Shown here piece after piece: positions 59,142 to 64,000 of a DNA stretch of 64,000 nt. The position numbers and the translations under genes are program-made. Location: positions 1 through 64,000 of the forward strand of contig JAQJAX010000011.1 in NCBI GenBank assembly GCA_031310005.1. The letters run 5' to 3'. Under the pieces are notes generated by a model, which was not told the origin of the DNA, searched no databases, and saw nothing but the letters and a program-made list of their open reading frames with translations. The DNA comes from Dactylellina haptotyla (Eukaryota > Ascomycota > Orbiliomycetes > Orbiliales > Orbiliaceae). Within the stretch, counting starts at the first letter, position 1. The number at the start of each line of letters is the position of its first letter.

Positions 59142-59447
59142 TTTACTGATTACTTTATCTTTTTTACTTAGATTTTCTTGATTTTTTATTTCTATTTAAT
59201 AGTTTTTTATGAATGTAATAAGATTTTTTATTATTTAATTTATTAATTATGGCTATGATACTCTTGACTAAAAGTAGATACATAGACTTAGGAGTTTCAC
59301 TAAACTCAATATATCGAAGTTTTAATACGAACATGTTGTGTGACTCGAACTTACACCTATATTAACAAAACTTAATATACTCTTCCTTAAGTTAAACATG
59401 TGAAAATTAATTATATAATTTCTTCTAATAAATATATTTTATTCTTA
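59142..59447 (-). repeat. module C: conserved linker and upstream block around tRNA-like element C
   Basis: On the minus strand the block from 59447 (TTAGAAGAAATTATATAA) through the tRNA-like element to the linker (AAGTCTATGTATCTACTTTT, CAAGAGTATCATAGCC) matches 14255-14470 over some 200 bases. Such similarity between distant non-coding stretches implies duplication of a functional unit. Confidence 0.65.
59331..59401 (-). ncRNA. tRNA-like element C
   Basis: On the minus strand a perfect 7-bp acceptor (ACATGTT/AACATGT) encloses a D-arm-like ACTTAAGGAAGAGT, a 6-7-bp anticodon-arm stem (ATATTAA/TTAATAT) around GTTTTG, and GTGT...ACAC with AGTTCGAGT. It is closest to a real tRNA of the three. 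The possible anticodon (UUU or UUG) is ambiguous because the loop has six or eight bases. A tRNA-Lys gene already exists at 176-248. It could be a diverged tRNA-Gln or a processing signal. Confidence 0.55.
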
Positions 59448-59579
59448 ATTTTTTTTTATTTTATTTTTTAAGTTATTTCAGATTATAAATAGACATTTTT
59501 AATTTTATTTAATTCTACTAAAACACTATAACTTTAGGTTATTAACGCCTAACTAAAAGTAAGAAGTATTGTGAATAAA

Positions 59580-60190
59580 AGATATTATATAAAAAATATA
59601 TAATTTATAAATTGATGACGTGATTTAGTTCCGTAATTACCCATTGTATTTAAAGCATCATTATTCTTGTTACCTAACATTAGTGATTAATTCATTCATT
59701 TAATTTTTTTATAATTAAATTGGGTAAATAAAGTTTTCGGGTGTTTTCGGAGTTTGATAATTTAATGCTTATAATAAAAGTTGCTAACTTTTTTGCACAT
59801 CAACGAACATGATTTACTAATTTTATCTTTAATTAAAATAATTTAAAATATAAAATTTGTTTAATAACTCATTTCTGAGTCCATAAGAGTACACCTAAAT
59901 AATATATGGATTAATAAATTCCATAATAACCAACTACCATTTATTCGTTGCTCTTTTACAATCCGTATTAAGGATTTGATATAGATCCGCAATTTTTTAT
60001 TTCCCTTTAGGTCATCTTTATCACTATTACCTTACATAAATTATTAAATTATCCACTTACTATTTTTACTAGTTAGCTTGGTAAATAAAACCTTTTAAAA
60101 ACTCTCCGAAATTTGGTAGTTAATAGCACAGTTAATAATGTTTAATTATTTAGTATGCCAGCAAAGGATAGAAACTTAAAACCCGAAATG
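59580..60190 (-). repeat. 600-bp segment duplicated at 62930-63540
   Basis: Near-identical text (for example GGGTGTTTTCGGAGTTTGAT and TTTTTTGCACATCAACGAAC) runs in the same order in both copies, with scattered differences. On the minus strand it contains decayed group I intron 5' segments (PNFGEFLKGF; a KEQR(I/V)NG-like phrase near 59950), two per copy. Confidence 0.85.
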
Positions 60191-60351
60191 TATTTAAATA
60201 CTAAAAATTTTTAATTAATTTACCCTATGTAAAAATATATTTGATATTTGGTATTTAGAGACTTAATTTTATTCAAAAATAGATATTAATTTACAAATTT
60301 AAATTATCACAGATATCAATAATATAACCAATAATAAAAAAAAAATTAATA

Positions 60352-61200
60352 AGATAAAATATATTTTATATATTGTTTAGCCTCAGGTTTTAATTTTATA
60401 TATTTTACAACCTTAACTAAATAATCATTATTACTAAGATAATTTTTTATGGCTAATAATTTATTTAATCTTATAGTTTTGCTTTCATATAAAGTATAAT
60501 TAGAAAAGTGTTTAAAAATAACATTTTATAACAAATAAATAAATTAAAATAATTTGTATATAAGTTTTACTTTTATCATAAACCTTTGTAAGTGAATTAA
60601 AATAATTAGCTATAAAATTTAAAAGTGCTCGATTTTTATCCAATCTTATATATAATACACCATCTCCCGCAATAAACCCATCAACAAAATGCCCGCTTAA
60701 AGGAATAAAAGATGGATTATTATCTAATGTATGTTATGGGCAATAATTAGCTAAATTTGTAAAATCTCTTAGTGTATTCATAACAAAACTAATATTAATT
60801 AATTGATTAAACCCCTATAGTTATATATATTTTTTATTAAATATATAAATTGCTTCATAAAAACTTAGAAAATCTAAATATTTAGTACCTCTTAAAGTAT
60901 ATTTTTAGAAATGAGGTATAACATAATTATTAATATTATCCTAATATCTAATTAATAAATCGACAGATCCATTTTTGTTAAAAGATAATTTACCGCAACC
61001 AAAATATGAATGAACCATATTAAGTAAATCTGTTTAATTAGATAACATAGTAATTTTAAATATTAAACTAATATTAGCGTCAAATTTAGCTCTTATTATT
61101 ATGTTTGAGAATGAAAAACTACTCTTAACCTCAGTTAAACCTGTAAAAAAATTAGTATCAAACTGATGATTAGTATTTGTAAAAGGAACAGTTATAAGTA
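60352..61200 (-). pseudogene. decayed two-motif LAGLIDADG gene
   Basis: The minus strand reads a degraded first motif (TGLTEVKSSFSF near 61140) and a clear second motif (HFVDGFIAGDGVLYIRLDKN near 60680), with matching spacer text (MVHSYFGCGKLSFNKNGSVD). Several stops interrupt it. No flanking exon is recognisable, so it is either a free-standing relic or the remains of an intron whose host gene copy is gone. Confidence 0.75.
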
Positions 61201-61479
61201 AAATTGAACTAGTTTAAAAAATATATATGATCCTCAATAGTACAGAGATACATACAAAAACAATCAAACAACTTATAATAAAGAGTGCCCCTGCCCCGCA
61301 CTCAATTATAGATAACAACCAATATAATTTATCTTCTAAGACCAAAAAAGAAAACCAACAATGAAACAGCTTTATACGCTAATATTTAAACAAGAAAAAA
61401 AATAAAATGTATTTAAAAATTTTAGCTAAATACAATTAACATCTAAATAGAAATTAAATTATTTAAATTATTTTAATGC

Positions 61480-62647
61480 ACGTTTTTCTAGCAAATCTAA
61501 TCAATATTATTTAGGTTTATAATATTTATTAGGTACACTATATAATAAATTTAAATTTTTTATATAACCAATTTTAGTTATATGTTGTTTTTCTTTATAT
61601 ATATCCGCAACAAGTAATAATAATTAAAATGAATTTTTCTTCTATAAAGTCAATATTTATATTTAGCAAAAAAGGCAAGATTTTTTTTTTAATATTATAT
61701 TTCCAGTATACTCGAGACAAACCATGTCTGCTCTATATAATAATTTAGGTACCTAGCCAATAGACTTCGCTACAAGAGTTAAGAGGTGAAGATTGTAATC
61801 TGAAGATTTTTGACTAACAAAGCTAAACACAGGTTTAAAATAAAAATTAGGAGCTCTAGATTTAGGTTCATTAAACACAAACCCTAAGCCAACGTCACCT
61901 ATAAATAATCCTAATATAAAAAAATTTAGTTGGTATATTGTTATTTTCACTTACAACTTCTAGATTAACAGAGTCTAATTCAGAACAATTAAACATAGAA
62001 AGTTTTTCATTTAAAGAGATTTTTCTTTATTGCCCCTCCGGATTAGTAGAATACACTAAATGAATTAATTCTGACGCATATTTTACATCAAAAGATTTAG
62101 ATAAATTATTATATAAAAATTGGATTCTATCGAATTTAGTCAAATCTATTCTTTTTTCCGTATAATTCTGATAAATAAGGTATAACTATATTGAAAAGAT
62201 CGTTAGTATTAGAAACAACAAATATGATGTGTACACCACTTTTATTATTTTATTCTATTTTTATTCTACCAACACCCAAAATACGTTGTAACCTAAAAAA
62301 AAAAGAATAGCTGATTCTGAAGAATAATTTTGTCAAATAGAAAAAAGATAAACTACCCTTAAAGAATTTGCTTTAGAAAAATATACACCTGACGTACCTT
62401 CTGCTTGATATAAGCCATTTATAAATTATTTAAAATCGTCTTTATTAACATTAAATTCCGTGGAATTAAAATCATTTTTAATTTTATTAAATTCTACTAA
62501 AACATTATCTATAAGTTTGGGTTTATTAACACCTAATGCTAGAAATAAAAAATATTGTGAATAAAATATATTATATAAAAAATATATAATTAATATACTT
62601 AATATTAAGAACCTCAATAATATACTGAAACATATAAAAAAAGTCAA
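61480..62647 (-). pseudogene. second decayed two-motif LAGLIDADG gene
   Basis: From 62647 the minus strand reads FNVNKDDFK, then FINGLYQAEGTSGVYFSKAN (first motif), and later FFILGLFIGDVGLGFVFNEP (second motif, with DVG in place of DGS/DGG-type residues) and a tail with several stops. The upstream open part has a hydrophobic start (MTFFICFSILLRFLILSILI). Intron 5' remnants flank it on both sides. Confidence 0.7.
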
Positions 62648-62929
62648 ACACTCGGCAAATACAGAGTCAATTTATACATAACTTGTAAATAATTATAACA
62701 TAAAATAATTTTAATACACTTTTATAGACTTATTAAATATATATAAATCACTAATGCTTAAATTATATTTTATAATATTAAAGTTATATTTGTTCTGTTT
62801 CTGGTTTTATCTTAAATATATTATTTATTTAAGGACTTAGCTACCAGCTTTATATTTTTTTTAAAAATAAATAGAGCATACCTTAATATTTTCATATAAC
62901 TACCATCTGCTCGTTGCACTTTTACAACT

Positions 62930-63540
62930 CATCAAAAATATATAATTTATAAATTGATGATATGATTTAGTTCCGCAATTACCCATTGTATTTAAAACAT
63001 CATTATTATTATTACCTTACATGAGTGATTAATTCATTCATTTAATTTTTTTATAATTAAATTGGGTAAATAAAGTTTTCGGGTGTTTTCGGAGTTTGAT
63101 AATTTAATGCTTATAATAAAAGTTGCTAACTTTTTTGCACATCAACGAACATTACTTACGAATTTACCTAATATTACTATATTTATTTAGGATAAATTAT
63201 TCGTTTTATAACTCATCTCTGAGACCATTAGAATATATCTAAAGAAATTTATGGATTAATTAATCCATAATAACCAACTACCATTTATTCGTTGCTCTTT
63301 TACAATCCGTATTAAGGATTTGATTTAGATCCGCGATTTTTTTTATTTCCCTTTAGGTCATCTTTATCTTTATTACCTTACATAAATTATTAATTTACCC
63401 GCTTACTATTTTATTAGTTAGCTTAGTAGATAAAGTTTTTTTAAAAGTCCCCGGAGTTTGATAGTTATTAGCACAATTAATATAATTTGATTATATTTAG
63501 TATATGCCAGTAAAGAATAGAAGCTTCAAAACCGAGATGC
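62930..63540 (-). repeat. second copy of the 600-bp segment, with intron remnants to the window end
   Basis: Copy of 59580-60190. From 63700 to 64000 another diverged intron 5' segment follows (minus-strand KEQR-like phrase near 63765; a MEYRGT-like ATCGCGGAACTAAATC near 63850), and a hairpin AACAAGC/GCTTGTT at 63740-63756. The window ends inside this intron graveyard, so the continuation is not seen. Confidence 0.8.
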
Positions 63541-64000
63541 ACGACTGTTTATCTTTAATTTTATTTGCTTTGCTAAATACAATTCATTATTCAATACTTT
63601 TAATTTTATATTTAAAAATCATCTCGTTAAATATATTATTAATTTTAATTAAAAATATAATGAACCAAAGAAAACACACAAATTTAAATTTAGGTTGATA
63701 AATTGATACTTTTTAGAAAGCCATTAGAGTACACCTTAAAACAAGCTTTGCTTGTTAATACCATCTACTCTTTGCACTTTTACAGTTTAAATACCAAATA
63801 ATTATTATATATTTATTATTGATTTGTGTATATAAGTCCTGATTTAGTTCCGCGATATCCCTTTTGCCTTTTCAGTTATATATTTATTTATTACCTTACT
63901 TGAATAATTACTTCAACCATTTAATCCTTTACTATTAAATTTGGTATATAATATTTTTAGAGAATTTCCAGAATTTGATATTACTCACACATAATAAATT

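Noticed and set aside
58853-59149. Leu-rich plus-strand ORF of 98 codons
   Set aside because: It is the opposite strand of the minus-strand small membrane ORF. Its monotonous Leu/Phe/Asn composition fits a shadow frame.

Overview
This window is a piece of a large, very AT-rich fungal mitochondrial genome, most likely from a basidiomycete. UGA is read as tryptophan throughout (for example at conserved Trp positions in cox2, nad4, nad5, nad6 and cob). The genes are a standard fungal set, packed with group I introns that carry LAGLIDADG and GIY-YIG homing endonucleases. The atp8 start (MPQLVPFYF) and the linked nad4L-nad5 pair are typical of fungi. cox1, cox3, atp6, nad1, nad2, nad3, rnl and rps3 were not seen here.

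Layout. 0-0.25 kb: tRNA-Gly and tRNA-Lys. 0.25-3.8 kb: repeats and two degraded plasmid-type ORFs. 3.8-6.5 kb: small-subunit rRNA on the minus strand, with two group I cores near its 3' end. 6.8-17.6 kb: a plasmid-like block with a T7-type RNA polymerase, an unknown 299-residue ORF, an RNase III-like ORF, a further ORF, an opposing minus-strand ORF and a foldable non-coding segment. 18.8-19.7 kb: split atp9. 22.3-22.9 kb: tRNAs for Tyr, Met, His and probably Cys. 23.8-57.7 kb, all on the minus strand: nad4, atp8, cox2 (3 introns), orf272, nad6 (1 intron), nad5 (6 introns), nad4L and cob (3 intron positions, two of them compound). 57.7-64 kb: a small membrane ORF, a tRNA-like element, two decayed LAGLIDADG genes and a duplicated 600-bp segment made of intron remains.

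The most unusual signal is a repeated expression module. A tRNA-like sequence is followed by a conserved linker and then by a different ORF each time. It occurs at 11.95, 14.29 and 59.4 kb. Two of these units also share about 50 bases upstream of the tRNA-like part. One module precedes an ORF with a recognisable RNase III domain that keeps all four catalytic acidic positions, which is unusual for a gene in mitochondrial DNA. A second recurring signal is a short motif (sense strand CAACCTTTGTTGTTGTTCC and variants). It lies downstream of most transcription units, both standard genes and plasmid-type ORFs, and often next to a hairpin with a T run. It is a candidate 3'-end signal.

The respiratory genes encode parts of complex I (nad4, nad4L, nad5, nad6), complex III (cob), complex IV (cox2) and ATP synthase (atp8, atp9). 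All interpretation comes from reading the sequence by eye. Exon borders were chosen by protein continuity and reading phase, and no alignment or folding program was run.
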